Shown: positions 47,395 through 56,690 of the stretch, piece by piece
Position numbering within the stretch: position 1 is the first letter of the stretch
How the letters are laid out: the number at the start of each line of letters is the position of its first letter
DNA from: Bradyrhizobium monzae
GTDB lineage: Bacteria > Pseudomonadota > Alphaproteobacteria > Rhizobiales > Xanthobacteraceae
NCBI RefSeq assembly: GCF_021458635.1
Contig: NZ_JAIRDQ010000012.1
Coordinates: 62,001-126,000, forward strand
Direction of reading: 5' to 3'
DNA length: 64,000 bases
The notes under the pieces: model-generated
Seen by the model: the letters and a program-made list of their open reading frames with translations, nothing else
Told to the model about the DNA's origin: nothing
The model's database searches: none
Made by a program: the position numbers and the translations under genes

Positions 47395-48066
47395 ATGAAA
47401 GTGTCAGACGCGCTGAACTCGAGGACCTCTGTGCGGGCATTCTTGGACTTCCCGGTCCCTATGGAGACTGTCCAAGAGATCCTGCTCACGGCCAGCCGCT
47501 CACCCTCCGGCGGAAATCTACAGCCGTGGCATGTCTGGGCGCTTGGCGGCCAAGAGCTCGCACGCTTCAAGGCGTTGATGGCCGAGCGGATCAAGATCAA
47601 CCCGATGGGCGAACAGCCAGAATACAAGATCTATCCGCCAGAACTGAAGGAGCCCTATAGAACTCGGCGATTCAAGACTGGCGAAGATCTCTATCGCACC
47701 ATCGGGGTTCCGCGCGAAGACAAACCTGCGCGTCTCAATCAGCTTGCAAAGAACTTTACCTTTTTTGGTGCGCCTGTCGGCCTGTTTTTCGCCATCGATC
47801 GCCAGATGGAGCCTGGGCAATGGGCCGATCTTGGCATGTACATGCAATCTATTATGTTGCTCGCTTTGGAGAAGGGATTGAGTACCTGCCCGCAAGAGGC
47901 GTGGGCGCTCTGGCACAAGACCGTCGCGGAATTCATCGGGCTGCCTTCCCATCTGATGCTCTTTTGCGGCATGGCTCTCGGCTACATGGACCCGGAACAT
48001 CCGATCAACCGTCTGCGCGCAGATCGTGCCGGCCCATCGGAATTCATGACGATCCGTGGATTTTGA
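47395..48066 (+). CDS. Nitroreductase-family FMN enzyme
   Basis: A 223-residue FMN reductase. The N terminus SRTSVRAFLDFPVPMETVQEILLTASRSPSGGNLQPWHVWAL gives the FMN-binding RxSxRxF and SPSxGNxQPW motifs; the C-terminal part has PSHLMLFCGMALGYMDPEHPINRLRADR (GYxDxxxPxN). ATG 47395 follows GGAGAAATC. It ends the catabolic run. Such enzymes reduce nitro groups, quinones or enones; the context suggests reduction of an unsaturated or nitro-bearing plant compound, but this cannot be read from the sequence. Confidence 0.9.
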   Translation: MKVSDALNSRTSVRAFLDFPVPMETVQEILLTASRSPSGGNLQPWHVWALGGQELARFKALMAERIKINPMGEQPEYKIYPPELKEPYRTRRFKTGEDLYRTIGVPREDKPARLNQLAKNFTFFGAPVGLFFAIDRQMEPGQWADLGMYMQSIMLLALEKGLSTCPQEAWALWHKTVAEFIGLPSHLMLFCGMALGYMDPEHPINRLRADRAGPSEFMTIRGF

Positions 48067-48417
48067 TTAGGCGGGCTCGACTACGACGGAAGTCGCCCGA
48101 TATCGAGCGTCCGTAAACTGATCAACGGCTTCGCCAGGAACATGCAATATCCGTTTTTAGCAGTGACCTGATGATGTACGACGCCACATAAGAAGGCTCA
48201 CTCTGCATGAACATGGGAGGCAGGCCCGTGAGGGACATTGTGCAATCATCGCAATTAACAGGGCGAAGCCGCACAACACCTTGAACGAAGCCCGCCATAC
48301 CGAACTTAAAAACCTCTTTGATTGATTCGCGGCCTTACCTGGCTCGCACGGAGGTCGGCGATCTCGAAACCGCGAAGTCGCCATTGATAACGTGACATGA
48401 GCCGCATTTTGACAGCT
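48067..48417. other. Spacer before nod box 3
   Basis: Short frames only, no recognised gene. Separates the catabolic cluster from the nodM operon. Confidence 0.4.
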
Positions 48418-48464
48418 ATCCATAGTGTAGATGCGGCCCATCAACATAATCGATTTTACCAATC
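48418..48464 (+). promoter_or_regulatory. nod box 3, upstream of nodM
   Basis: The best match of the three boxes: ATCCATAGTGTAGATG (48418-48433) and ATAATCGATTTTACCAATC (about 48447-48465). It reads on the plus strand. The first supported gene downstream is nodM at 49242, about 780 bases away, an unusually long leader. Confidence 0.92.
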
Positions 48465-49241
48465 CTAGAAGATCCCGCATAAGAAAACGTCTCGGTTTGG
48501 AGAAAAGCCTTCGGCCAATCAGAATGGTGCTCAATCTTTGCCTGGAGCCGAGGGAATATTTCGGTGCTTGCCGAGCATCAACTCAAGCGCATTTTCAGTG
48601 CGGCCAGGTGCTTGGGCGGTTTCATCGGTCGGTGGGGCCTACCACTGTCGACGGAAACCGACGGAATGTAGTAGCGTCGTCCTCCGAGACTGACTTCTGC
48701 CAGGTCACCCAAGGCGGCCGGGGTTCTTTTTGTGTGCCATGTGCGAGCGACAGCTTCGAGATGGATAATCCTCTATCCAGCTATCCGCTTTACGAATCTC
48801 TTGAGAAGGGGGCAGGGCCATCATGCTTGGCTCTCAATCCAGCCGACGATGATGAAGTTCATGCCGACAGATAGCTGGACTCCCCGCGGGTCGTCGATCT
48901 GCATCGAGTGTCATCGATGTTTGAGTGGCAACTTGCGTGATGTGTCCACGCGTCGGCCATACCGCGACTACGATGTTGTTTCCTTGCCGGAAGATAGAGG
49001 CTGCACACGCGATGGCGCTCTGTTCACCACGCGCTCGCGCCTTACCGCCTCCTGCTGCCGCGACATGCTGGCATTCGATCGTGCTCGCCAAAACCGCGCT
49101 TCGGCTGGCGAAGCTTGTTCTGCCCCGCAGAATCCGAACGACCCAGATCCGCAGCAATCTGAGCACCTTCAATCGAAGGTCTCAAGAAGAGCGTAGCTGT
49201 TCTGAAAGCATTATTCTTGAAATTGGGGGATGTTGACCCGC
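48465..49241. other. Long leader between nod box 3 and nodM
   Basis: About 780 bases transcribed from nod box 3 if the promoter is active. The plus-strand frame 48431-48874 and the minus-strand frame 48834-49172 have no recognisable motif. It may hold a lost nod gene, but I could not identify one. GGGGGA at about 49226 is the nodM ribosome-binding site area. Confidence 0.4.
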
Positions 49242-51068
49242 ATGTGTGGGATTGTAGGCATTTTGGGGCGCGAACCCGTTGCTGAGCGGCTGATCGAAGC
49301 GCTCACTCGTCTGGAATATCGCGGCTACGATTCAGCGGGAGTTGCAACGCTCGACGGCAATCATCTTGAGCGCCGGCGCGCCGAGGGCAAGCTGAAAAAT
49401 CTTGAGGCCAGCCTACGTCGCAATCCGCTACCGGGTCACACTGGTATTGGTCATACCCGCTGGGCCACTCATGGTAAGCCCACGGAGTCCAACGCGCATC
49501 CGCATACGACGGACAATGTCGCGGTCGTCCATAACGGAATCATCGAAAATTTTCGTGAGTTGCGCGCCGAACTTGAGCAGAATGGCGCTAGATTTGTTTC
49601 CGACACTGACACCGAGGTGGTGGCGCATCTGGTCGAATCCTATCTGAAGATGCGCTACTCGCCCCAAAAAGCAGTGAAAGAATCCCTACCGCGACTGCGC
49701 GGTACGTTTGCCCTGGTATTCCTGTTCAAGGAGCACTGCGATCTCATGATCGCTGCCCGGAAGGGATCCCCGCTCGCGATCGGCTATGGCAATGACGAAG
49801 TGTATATCGGTTCGGATGCCATTGCGCTCGCCCCGTTCACCGACGCCATCACTTATCTTGAAGATGGGGACTGGGCCGTGTTTACCCGCAAGATCGGCGT
49901 CATCTACGATTCCAAAGGCGCAGTCGCGCACCGCGAGACGCTGAAATTGGGTGTGTCGTCGTTCCTGGTTGACAAGGCGAATTATAGACACTTTATGGCC
50001 AAGGAGATCCATGAGCAGCCGGAGGTGGTCGGACAGACGCTGGCGCGCTATATCGACACGGCCTGCGAACGTGTTGCGCTGCCGGTCAAGCTGCCGTTCG
50101 ACTTCAGAGAGGTCCGGCGCATCACGATCACTGCTTGCGGCACAGCGAGCTATGCGGGCAACGTCGCAAAATACTGGTTCGAGCGCTTTGCGCGCGTTCC
50201 GGTTGAAGTCGATGTCGCGTCCGAGTTCCGCTACCGCGAATCGACTTTGCAAAGAGGTGATCTCGCGATCTTTGTTTCGCAGTCAGGCGAGACGGCGGAT
50301 ACGCTTGCCGCGCTCCGCTATGCCAAGGCGGAAGGGGCACACACGCTCGCCGTCGTCAACGTACCAACATCGACGATCGCTCGCGAGAGCGAAACCGTGC
50401 TGCCGACGCTGGCCGGCCCCGAGATCGGCGTTGCCTCGACCAAAGCCTTTACCTGCCAACTGATAGTGCTAGCCGTGCTTGGAGTCGCGGCCGCCAAGGC
50501 GCGCGGCGAACTGTCCGAGGATGAGGAGATCGACTTGGTGCGTGGCTTGGTTGAAATTCCTCGCCTGATGTCGGCAGCGCTCACCACCGAGCCGCAGATC
50601 GAGAGGCTTGCGAGCGACATCGCGAAAGCGCGCGACGTGATCTACCTTGGTCGCGGTACGAGCTTCCCGATCGCGCTAGAGGGCGCACTGAAGCTAAAGG
50701 AAATCTCCTACATCCATGCAGAGGGGTATGCTGCGGGCGAGCTCAAGCACGGGCCGATTGCGCTGATCGACGAGACTGTGCCAGTCGTGGTGATCGCACC
50801 GCGTGATCGTTTATTCGAGAAGACGGTCTCGAACATGCAGGAGGTGGCAGCGCGCGGCGGCAACATTGTCCTCATGACCGATGCCAAGGGCGCTGAAGAG
50901 GCGACACTGGATACGTTCGCCACCATCGTGCTGCCGGACATGCCGGCCGCCTTCACGCCGATGGTCTACGCGATCCCCGTGCAACTGCTCGCATACCACA
51001 CGGCCATCGTGATGGGCACGGATGTCGACCAGCCGCGGAATCTCGCCAAATCCGTTACCGTCGAATAG
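49242..51068 (+). CDS. nodM: NodM, glucosamine-fructose-6-phosphate aminotransferase (isomerising)
   Basis: A 608-residue homologue of GlmS. The N-terminal glutaminase domain starts MCGIVGILG, where Cys2 is the nucleophile after Met removal, so ATG 49242 is the start rather than the upstream in-frame 49230. HTRWATHG and THTTDNVAVVHNGIIENF-like sequence follow. The SIS domains carry TACGTASYAG, SQSGETADTLAALR, and GRG.SFPIALEGALKLKE. It makes glucosamine-6-phosphate for the chitin backbone. Lying downstream of a nod box and upstream of an RND pair, it is the symbiotic copy (nodM), distinct from the housekeeping glmS expected elsewhere. Confidence 0.92.
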   Translation: MCGIVGILGREPVAERLIEALTRLEYRGYDSAGVATLDGNHLERRRAEGKLKNLEASLRRNPLPGHTGIGHTRWATHGKPTESNAHPHTTDNVAVVHNGIIENFRELRAELEQNGARFVSDTDTEVVAHLVESYLKMRYSPQKAVKESLPRLRGTFALVFLFKEHCDLMIAARKGSPLAIGYGNDEVYIGSDAIALAPFTDAITYLEDGDWAVFTRKIGVIYDSKGAVAHRETLKLGVSSFLVDKANYRHFMAKEIHEQPEVVGQTLARYIDTACERVALPVKLPFDFREVRRITITACGTASYAGNVAKYWFERFARVPVEVDVASEFRYRESTLQRGDLAIFVSQSGETADTLAALRYAKAEGAHTLAVVNVPTSTIARESETVLPTLAGPEIGVASTKAFTCQLIVLAVLGVAAAKARGELSEDEEIDLVRGLVEIPRLMSAALTTEPQIERLASDIAKARDVIYLGRGTSFPIALEGALKLKEISYIHAEGYAAGELKHGPIALIDETVPVVVIAPRDRLFEKTVSNMQEVAARGGNIVLMTDAKGAEEATLDTFATIVLPDMPAAFTPMVYAIPVQLLAYHTAIVMGTDVDQPRNLAKSVTVE

Positions 51069-51212
51069 GGAGCCGGTCGATCGCTTCCGGTCCTCAAACT
51101 GGCCTAGACGATCATGTCTGAGCATTCACGTCTGGCCAGCCCGCTGAGGCTGGGCTGTAAAGATGCCAGCGTCTCCCTCTCGCGACCTCGCCAAAAAAGG
51201 GTGACAAAGGAT

Positions 51213-51356
51213 TATGAAGCAGTTTTCAAGCATCGACGAAGTCATGTTCTCCGATCTGATTCAGAACGCGACTGATGCGGACGTCACGACGCCGCAATTG
51301 CTTCGCATCTGGGCCACGCTTCGGCGCCCGGGGCAGGCGATTGCAGGATGTGCATG
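51213..51356 (+). CDS. Small 47-residue protein between nodM and nolF (tentative)
   Basis: ATG 51213 is preceded by AAAGGA and starts MKQFSSIDEVMFSDLIQNATDADVTTPQLLRIWATLRRPG..., ending two bases before the nolF start. It has a helical, DNA-binding-protein look but no recognised family. It may be a leader peptide coupling translation to nolF, or a truncated gene. Confidence 0.4.
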
Positions 51357-51358
51357 AC

Positions 51359-52549
51359 ATGAACATCGTAGCCGAACACAAGATTTCGGGCGAACCGATT
51401 GATAAAGCGCCCAAGCGCCCGGTCCGGCCGGTGCTCTGGTTCATCATCGTCGGCGTGCTGCTCGGTGCGCTGGTCGGTGGCCTCGTCTGGTTCAACTACT
51501 TGCGTGGCCAGATGATCAAGCAGTTCTTCGCCAACAACAAGCCGCCGCCGACCTTGGTCAGCGCGGCCGAGGCGAAGTCCGAAGTGGTGCCGAACCTGCT
51601 CACCGCAGTCGGCGGCCTTACCGCCGTGCACCAGGTCGACGTCAGTGCCGACGTCAACGGCCGCGTCACCGAGATCAAGTTCGAGCCCGGCGCTCATGTC
51701 GAGGCCGGCATGCCGCTGGTGCAGCTGTTCGACGCGCCGGATCAGGGCGATCTTGCCAACTACAAGGCGCAGGCGACCGTTGCGCAGTTGTCGCTCGATC
51801 GCGCCAAGCAACTGGCTTCGCGCCAGTTCGGTCCGCAAGCGACCGTCGATTCCGCGCAGGCCGCCTATGACCAGGCGCTGGCCGGCATCGCCAAGACCGA
51901 AGCGCTGATCTCGCAGAAGCTGGTGCGCGCGCCGTTCTCGGGCGACCTCGGCGTCCGCAAGGTCGAGGTCGGACAGTATCTCACGGCAGGCACTGCGATC
52001 GTCTCGCTGACCGATCTGTCGGAGCTGTGGGCGAACTTCACGGTGACCGAAAAGGACTCGGGCAATCTCAAGGTTGGCCAGCCGGTGCGGCTGAAGGTCG
52101 ATGCCTACCCGGGCCGCACCTTCGACGCAAAGATCACCACGATCGAGCCGCAGATCGCCACCGACACCCGTAACATCCGGGTGCAGGCGACGGTCGCTAA
52201 TCCGGAGAAGATCCTGAAGCCTGGCATGTTCGTGACCACCACGGTGGTTCTGCCGGACAAGCCGGCGGTGGTCACCGTGCCCGAGACAGCGGTCGACTAC
52301 ACGCTGTACGGCGATTCCGTGTTTGTGATCGCCGAGAAAAAGGGAGAGGACGGCAAGACCAGCTTGAGCGCGGTGCGCACGTTCGTGCAGACCGGCAACC
52401 GGGTCGATGGTCGCGCTGAAATCGTCAAAGGCTTGAAGCCGGGTGACAAGGTCGTCGCCGTCGGCCAGCTCAAGCTGCAATCGGGCTCGGCCGCGTCGAT
52501 TTCGACCGACCCGGCCCCGCAGATCCCGGCGCAGCCGCCGCGCCACTGA
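51359..52549 (+). CDS. nolF: RND efflux membrane-fusion protein (NolF-like)
   Basis: A 396-residue periplasmic adaptor (HlyD/AcrA type). One N-terminal membrane segment (VLWFIIVGVLLGALVGGLVWF), a lipoyl-like region (DVSADVNGRVTEIKFEPGAHVEAGMPLVQLFD), a helical hairpin, ATPFSGDLGVRKVEVGQYLTAG-like second half, and a beta-barrel/MP domain with PETAVDYTLYGDSVFVI. ATG 51359 follows AGGATG. The gene order nodM-nolF-nolG matches S. meliloti, so I use that symbol, but third positions are strongly GC-rich, unlike nodM, and a housekeeping efflux adaptor is possible. Confidence 0.8.
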   Translation: MNIVAEHKISGEPIDKAPKRPVRPVLWFIIVGVLLGALVGGLVWFNYLRGQMIKQFFANNKPPPTLVSAAEAKSEVVPNLLTAVGGLTAVHQVDVSADVNGRVTEIKFEPGAHVEAGMPLVQLFDAPDQGDLANYKAQATVAQLSLDRAKQLASRQFGPQATVDSAQAAYDQALAGIAKTEALISQKLVRAPFSGDLGVRKVEVGQYLTAGTAIVSLTDLSELWANFTVTEKDSGNLKVGQPVRLKVDAYPGRTFDAKITTIEPQIATDTRNIRVQATVANPEKILKPGMFVTTTVVLPDKPAVVTVPETAVDYTLYGDSVFVIAEKKGEDGKTSLSAVRTFVQTGNRVDGRAEIVKGLKPGDKVVAVGQLKLQSGSAASISTDPAPQIPAQPPRH

Positions 52550-52560
52550 CAATGCACTCG

Positions 52561-52585
52561 CGTGATCCGGTCTGACCGGATCACG
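52561..52585 (+). terminator. Stem-loop between the RND genes
   Basis: CGTGATCCGGT (52561-52571) and ACCGGATCACG (52575-52585) are an exact 11-bp inverted repeat with a 3-base CTG loop, followed by TTCTT. It lies 11 bases after the nolF stop and 32 bases before the nolG start. It could partly stop transcription or balance expression of the two subunits. Confidence 0.55.
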
Positions 52586-52617
52586 TTCTTGAAACAAAAG
52601 AGATCGAGTTCGCCGCG

Positions 52618-55600
52618 ATGACCTTTACCGATATCTTCATCAAGCGACCGGTTCTGTCGGTCGTCGTCAGTCTGCTGATCCTGCTAATTGGCCTGCGCGC
52701 GGCGATGGTACTGCCGATCCGGCAATATCCGAAGCTTTCGAACACGGTCATCAACATCACGACAGTCTACCCCGGCGCGTCTGCGGACCTGGTCCAGGGC
52801 TTCATCACGACGCCGATCGAGCAGGCGGTCGCTTCCGCCGAGGGCGTCGACTACGTTACCTCGTCCTCGGTGCTCGGCACGTCGACGATCCAGGTCTACA
52901 TCAAGCTGAACTTTGACCCGAACCAGGGGCTCACCGAGGTGCTCGCCAAGGTGAATTCGGTCAAATATCTGATCCCGAAGGAATCCAACGATCCGGTCGT
53001 CACCAAGACCACCGGCCAGACCACGGCCGTGATGTATATAGGCTTCTCCTCTGAGGAACTGTCGGGCTCGGCAATCTCGGACTATCTGACGCGCGTCGTG
53101 CAGCCGGTGCTGTCGACCGTCGATGGCGTGGCGTCCGCCGATATCCTGGGCGGCCAGACCTTTGCGATGCGGTTGTGGCTCGATCCGGTGAAGATGGCCG
53201 GCCACAACGTGTCCCCGGCTGATGTCGCGGCCGCGATCACCGCCAACAACTTCCAGTCCGCGGCGGGCCAGACAAAGGGCTACCTCATCCTCTCGAACAT
53301 CACGACGAACACAGGCCTGACCGACGTCAACGAGTTCAGGAAGTTGATCGTCAAGGCCAAGGACGGCGGCTTCGTGCGGATGGAGGACATCGCCACCGTC
53401 GAACTTGCAGCCCAGAGCACGGACGCCAGCGTTGCCTTTAACGGCGAGCACGCGATCTTCATCGGCGTGAACGCAACGCCGCAGGGCAACCCGCTGACTC
53501 TTGTGAACGGTGTGCGCGCGCTGTTCCCCGAGCTCGAGCGCAATCTGCCACCGTCGATGAAGATGAAGGTCGCCTACGACTCGACCAAGTTCATTCAGTC
53601 GTCGATCGACGAGGTGGAGAAGACGCTGGGCGAAGCCGTGATTATCGTGATCGTGGTGATCTTCCTGTTCCTGGGCTCGTTCCGCTCGGTGATCATCCCG
53701 GTCGTCACCATCCCGCTGTCGATGATCGGCGTCTGTACGCTGATGCTGGCGCTCGGCTTCAGCTTCAACCTGCTGACGTTGCTCGCCATGGTGCTCGCGA
53801 TCGGCCTCGTGGTCGACGACGCCATCGTGGTGGTGGAGAACGTCCATCGCCATCTGGAGGAGGGTGAGACGCCGGTGCAGGCGGCGCTGCAAGGCGCGCG
53901 CGAGATCGTCGGTCCGGTCATCTCCATGACCATTACGCTCGCCGCGGTGTACGCTCCGATCGGCTTCCTCGGGGGCCTCACCGGCTCGCTGTTCCGTGAA
54001 TTCGCCTTCACGCTGGCGGGCTCCGTGATCGTGTCCGGCGTCATCGCGCTGACGCTGTCGCCGATGATGTGCTCGGGACTGCTGAAGAACACCGAAGAGG
54101 GCCGGTTTGCAAAGCTGGTGAACAGGTTGTTCGGCGCCGTCACGCGCTGGTATGGCCGCAGGCTCGACCGCTCGCTCGACTATAAGGCCATCACCGGGCT
54201 GGTCGCGGTGACGATCCTTGGGCTCGTCGGGTTCCTCTACATGCACACATCGAAAGAGCTCGCACCTGAGGAAGACCAGGGCATCGTGTTCGCGGTGATC
54301 AAGGCGCCGAAATATGCCAACATCGACTATCTCGATTTCTATGGCGACAAGCTTGACAAGAAACTGCAAGGCTTTCCCGAGTCCGATCTGCGCTTCGCGC
54401 TGAACGGCATCAACGGTCCCCAGACCGGTATCGCCGGCATGCTGCTGAAGCCGTGGGATGAACGGAAGCGCTCTTCGATCCAGTTGGTTCCGCTGGTTCA
54501 GGCCGAGCTCAGCAAGATCGAGGGCATCCAGGCGTTCGCCTTCAACCTGCCGCCGCTGCCCGGCGGACCCGGCGGCCTGCCGGTGCAGATGGTGATCAAT
54601 TCGACCGCGGGCTTCCAGGCCGTCTATGAGCAGATGGAGAAGCTGAAGGGCGCCGCGCGCAAGAGCGGCATGTTCATCGTCTCCGATAGCGATCTCGCCT
54701 TCAACCAGCCGACCGTGAAGGTGAACGTCGACCGCGCCAAGGCCCAGGATCTTGGCATCAACATGCAGAACGTCGGCAGCGCGCTCGCGATCCTGGGCGG
54801 CGGCAATTACATCAATCGCTTCAACCTGGAGGGCCGTTCCTATCAGGTGATCCCCCAGGTACCACGCGCCCAGCGGCTCTCGCCGGAAGCGCTCGGCAAT
54901 TACTATGTGGCGACCAGCACCGGCCAGCAAGTGCCGCTGTCGACGGTGGTGTCGATCGAGACGTTGACCGCTCCGAATTCATTGACGCACTACAACCAGC
55001 TCAACTCGGCGACCTTCTCGGCCGTGCCGATGCCCGGCGTGACCGTCGGCCAGGCCGTCGACTTCCTTGAAGGCGAAGCCAAGAAGCTGCCGCAGGGCTT
55101 CAGCCACGACTACCTCGCGGATAGCCGTCAGTATGTGCAGGAAGGCAATCAGCTCGCGATCACCTTCAGCTTCGCACTGATCATCATCTTCCTGGTGCTG
55201 GCGGCGCAGTTCGAGAGCCTGCGCGACCCGCTGGTGATCATGATCTCGGTGCCGATGGCGATCGTCGGCGCGCTGATCCCGCTGTTCTTCGGTGCAGCGA
55301 CCATGAACATCTACACGCAGGTGGGCCTGTTGACCCTGGTCGGCCTGATCACCAAGCACGGCATCCTGATGGTCGAGTTCGCCAACGAGCTCCAGCTCAA
55401 CGAACGGCTTGACCGCCGCTCGGCGATCGAGATGGCGGCTCGCATCCGACTGCGGCCAATCCTGATGACGACGGCCGCGATGGTCACCGGCCTGATCCCG
55501 CTTCTGACCGCGACCGGCGCCGGGGCGGCCAGCCGCTTCTCGATCGGGCTCGTGGTTGTCGCTGGCATGTCGATCGGCACGCTGTTCACCCTGTTCGTGC

Positions 55601-55728
55601 TGCCGGCGGTCTATGTGGTGCTCGCGACCGACCACCGTGCCCCAGGCCAGATCCGTGCGGAACAAGCAGCTCGAAGAGCTGAGTCTCGGCTCGAACGCGG
55701 TGCGGCTGGCCTGAGGGCGCTCGATTGA
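52618..55728 (+). CDS. nolG: RND efflux permease (NolG-like)
   Basis: A 1036-residue inner-membrane RND pump with 12 expected membrane segments. N-terminal FIKRPVLSVVVSLLILLIGL, first large periplasmic loop with YPGASADLVQGFITTPIEQAVA, the proton-relay motif LVVDDAIVVVENVHRHLEEG in TM4 (two Asp), and second relay region LVGLITKHGILMVEFANELQ. It forms a tripartite pump with the preceding adaptor and a distant outer-membrane channel. In S. meliloti the NolFG proteins sit downstream of nodM. The substrate is unknown; Nod-factor or flavonoid export is a possibility. Confidence 0.88.
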   Translation: MTFTDIFIKRPVLSVVVSLLILLIGLRAAMVLPIRQYPKLSNTVINITTVYPGASADLVQGFITTPIEQAVASAEGVDYVTSSSVLGTSTIQVYIKLNFDPNQGLTEVLAKVNSVKYLIPKESNDPVVTKTTGQTTAVMYIGFSSEELSGSAISDYLTRVVQPVLSTVDGVASADILGGQTFAMRLWLDPVKMAGHNVSPADVAAAITANNFQSAAGQTKGYLILSNITTNTGLTDVNEFRKLIVKAKDGGFVRMEDIATVELAAQSTDASVAFNGEHAIFIGVNATPQGNPLTLVNGVRALFPELERNLPPSMKMKVAYDSTKFIQSSIDEVEKTLGEAVIIVIVVIFLFLGSFRSVIIPVVTIPLSMIGVCTLMLALGFSFNLLTLLAMVLAIGLVVDDAIVVVENVHRHLEEGETPVQAALQGAREIVGPVISMTITLAAVYAPIGFLGGLTGSLFREFAFTLAGSVIVSGVIALTLSPMMCSGLLKNTEEGRFAKLVNRLFGAVTRWYGRRLDRSLDYKAITGLVAVTILGLVGFLYMHTSKELAPEEDQGIVFAVIKAPKYANIDYLDFYGDKLDKKLQGFPESDLRFALNGINGPQTGIAGMLLKPWDERKRSSIQLVPLVQAELSKIEGIQAFAFNLPPLPGGPGGLPVQMVINSTAGFQAVYEQMEKLKGAARKSGMFIVSDSDLAFNQPTVKVNVDRAKAQDLGINMQNVGSALAILGGGNYINRFNLEGRSYQVIPQVPRAQRLSPEALGNYYVATSTGQQVPLSTVVSIETLTAPNSLTHYNQLNSATFSAVPMPGVTVGQAVDFLEGEAKKLPQGFSHDYLADSRQYVQEGNQLAITFSFALIIIFLVLAAQFESLRDPLVIMISVPMAIVGALIPLFFGAATMNIYTQVGLLTLVGLITKHGILMVEFANELQLNERLDRRSAIEMAARIRLRPILMTTAAMVTGLIPLLTATGAGAASRFSIGLVVVAGMSIGTLFTLFVLPAVYVVLATDHRAPGQIRAEQAARRAESRLERGAAGLRALD

Positions 55729-55985
55729 AGATCCAAAACGGCATAGCCATTGCCCAGGCGCATCCGCGCGGAAGCAAGTGCTAGTTGTGTGCAGATGAGG
55801 GCGCTACCATCGGGCAGGCGTTGCGCCATAAGTCCGTGCAAATGATGGTCGATATTGACGGCCAGCTCGTAAGCATATGTCAGGAAGCCCCGCGGTCAAG
55901 CTTTGATGCTAGAGGTTAGTCCAAGATATTTTTTCGATTGAGGCAGCGAGCTCGATGCCCTCACCCAAGGAATCGACCATCTGCT
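55729..55985. other. Short convergent spacer
   Basis: Between the RND operon and speD, which converge. No gene or terminator clearly seen. Confidence 0.4.
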
Positions 55986-56378
55986 TCAACCGCTTGGCTT
56001 GATTGACACACCTCTCCGGAAGCTGCGAACGTCCGACCGCTCGGGCTGAAAGGCCTCAACTAGAACTGGCACTGCGCTCGCAGGATTGCTGTCGCCACAT
56101 ACGAAAACATCAACGGCCGCGTAGGACCTCTCAGGCCAAGTATGTAAGGTCATGTGCGATTCAGCCAACAACGCAATTGCCGAGACGCCGTTGCCCGGAC
56201 AAAACTTATGAACATGAAGGTGGAGTAATGTCGCATTCGCCGCATGGATGGCTTTTCGGATGGCGTCTTCCGCAAGGTCCGGATCGTCGAGGTTTTTCGC
56301 TCCCCATAGCTCGATGAGCATATGCGTCGCACCGGTCGACAGAGCCGGTGGTACTTCCTCTTCGTTATCAATAATCAT
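55986..56378 (-). CDS. speD: S-adenosylmethionine decarboxylase proenzyme (SpeD, class 1B)
   Basis: A 130-residue proenzyme. It decarboxylates S-adenosylmethionine to supply the aminopropyl group for spermidine and related amines. The self-cleavage site is in ALLAESHMTLHTWPERSYAAVDVFVCGD, where the Ser of ESH becomes the pyruvoyl group; conserved His and Cys residues follow. ATG 56378, with GGAG eight bases upstream, gives the usual length; the frame opens ten residues earlier. No spermidine synthase lies alongside. It is separated from the NRPS by an IS256 remnant, so a shared role is only a possibility. Confidence 0.92.
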   Translation of the reverse strand: MIIDNEEEVPPALSTGATHMLIELWGAKNLDDPDLAEDAIRKAIHAANATLLHLHVHKFCPGNGVSAIALLAESHMTLHTWPERSYAAVDVFVCGDSNPASAVPVLVEAFQPERSDVRSFRRGVSIKPSG

Positions 56379-56444
56379 TAAGCAATCTCCGTTGAATTGA
56401 CGGCTCAATAAGATGAGCTATTCGGGATTTAGGTGACGAGGTGA

Positions 56445-56690
56445 TCAGGCCGTGTGTTTTGCCGGCACGTGCATGACCTCAATACCGCCGTTGAATCCGA
56501 CAATTGCGATGACCTTCGGCAACTGATTTGTGCCTTCGAGCCGACGCCAAGTCCTTGATGTGGCGATCAGCAGCTCGAGCACCATGGGCCTGGCGGTGAT
56601 TGGCGACAAGATGTCCTTCGTCCGCCTTTGAACGCTTGACGACTGCCCTCGAGCGGCCGTGAACAGGACGCTGGTCTCGTGGAAACGGTA
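56445..56690 (-). pseudogene. C-terminal remnant of an IS256-family transposase
   Basis: The minus-strand frame ending at the stop 56445-56447 reads RTKDILSPITARPMVLELL, then SRTWRRLEGTNQLPKVIAI and FNGGIEVM...PAKHTA. It closely follows the C-terminal end of IS256-type transposases (RTKGxLS...TWRRLxGxNQLPKVxxGxxFxxGIEV). The catalytic DDE part is missing and no terminal inverted repeats were found. It shows past mobile-element activity between speD and the NRPS. Confidence 0.8.

Noticed and set aside
48465..49241. Search for a lost nod gene (nodZ, nolL, noeI, nolK) between nod box 3 and nodM
   Set aside because: No frame on either strand shows motifs of these families; the region is reported only as a leader.
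52684..54930. A 748-residue minus-strand open frame across the RND permease gene
   Set aside because: Its His/Arg/Asp-rich composition is typical of the reverse complement of GC-rich coding DNA; the plus strand encodes a full RND pump.
55861..55920. Loose resemblance to a tts box (GTCAAGCTTTGATGCTAG)
   Set aside because: It lacks the conserved spacing and core of the type III promoter element and does not lie ahead of a suitable gene.
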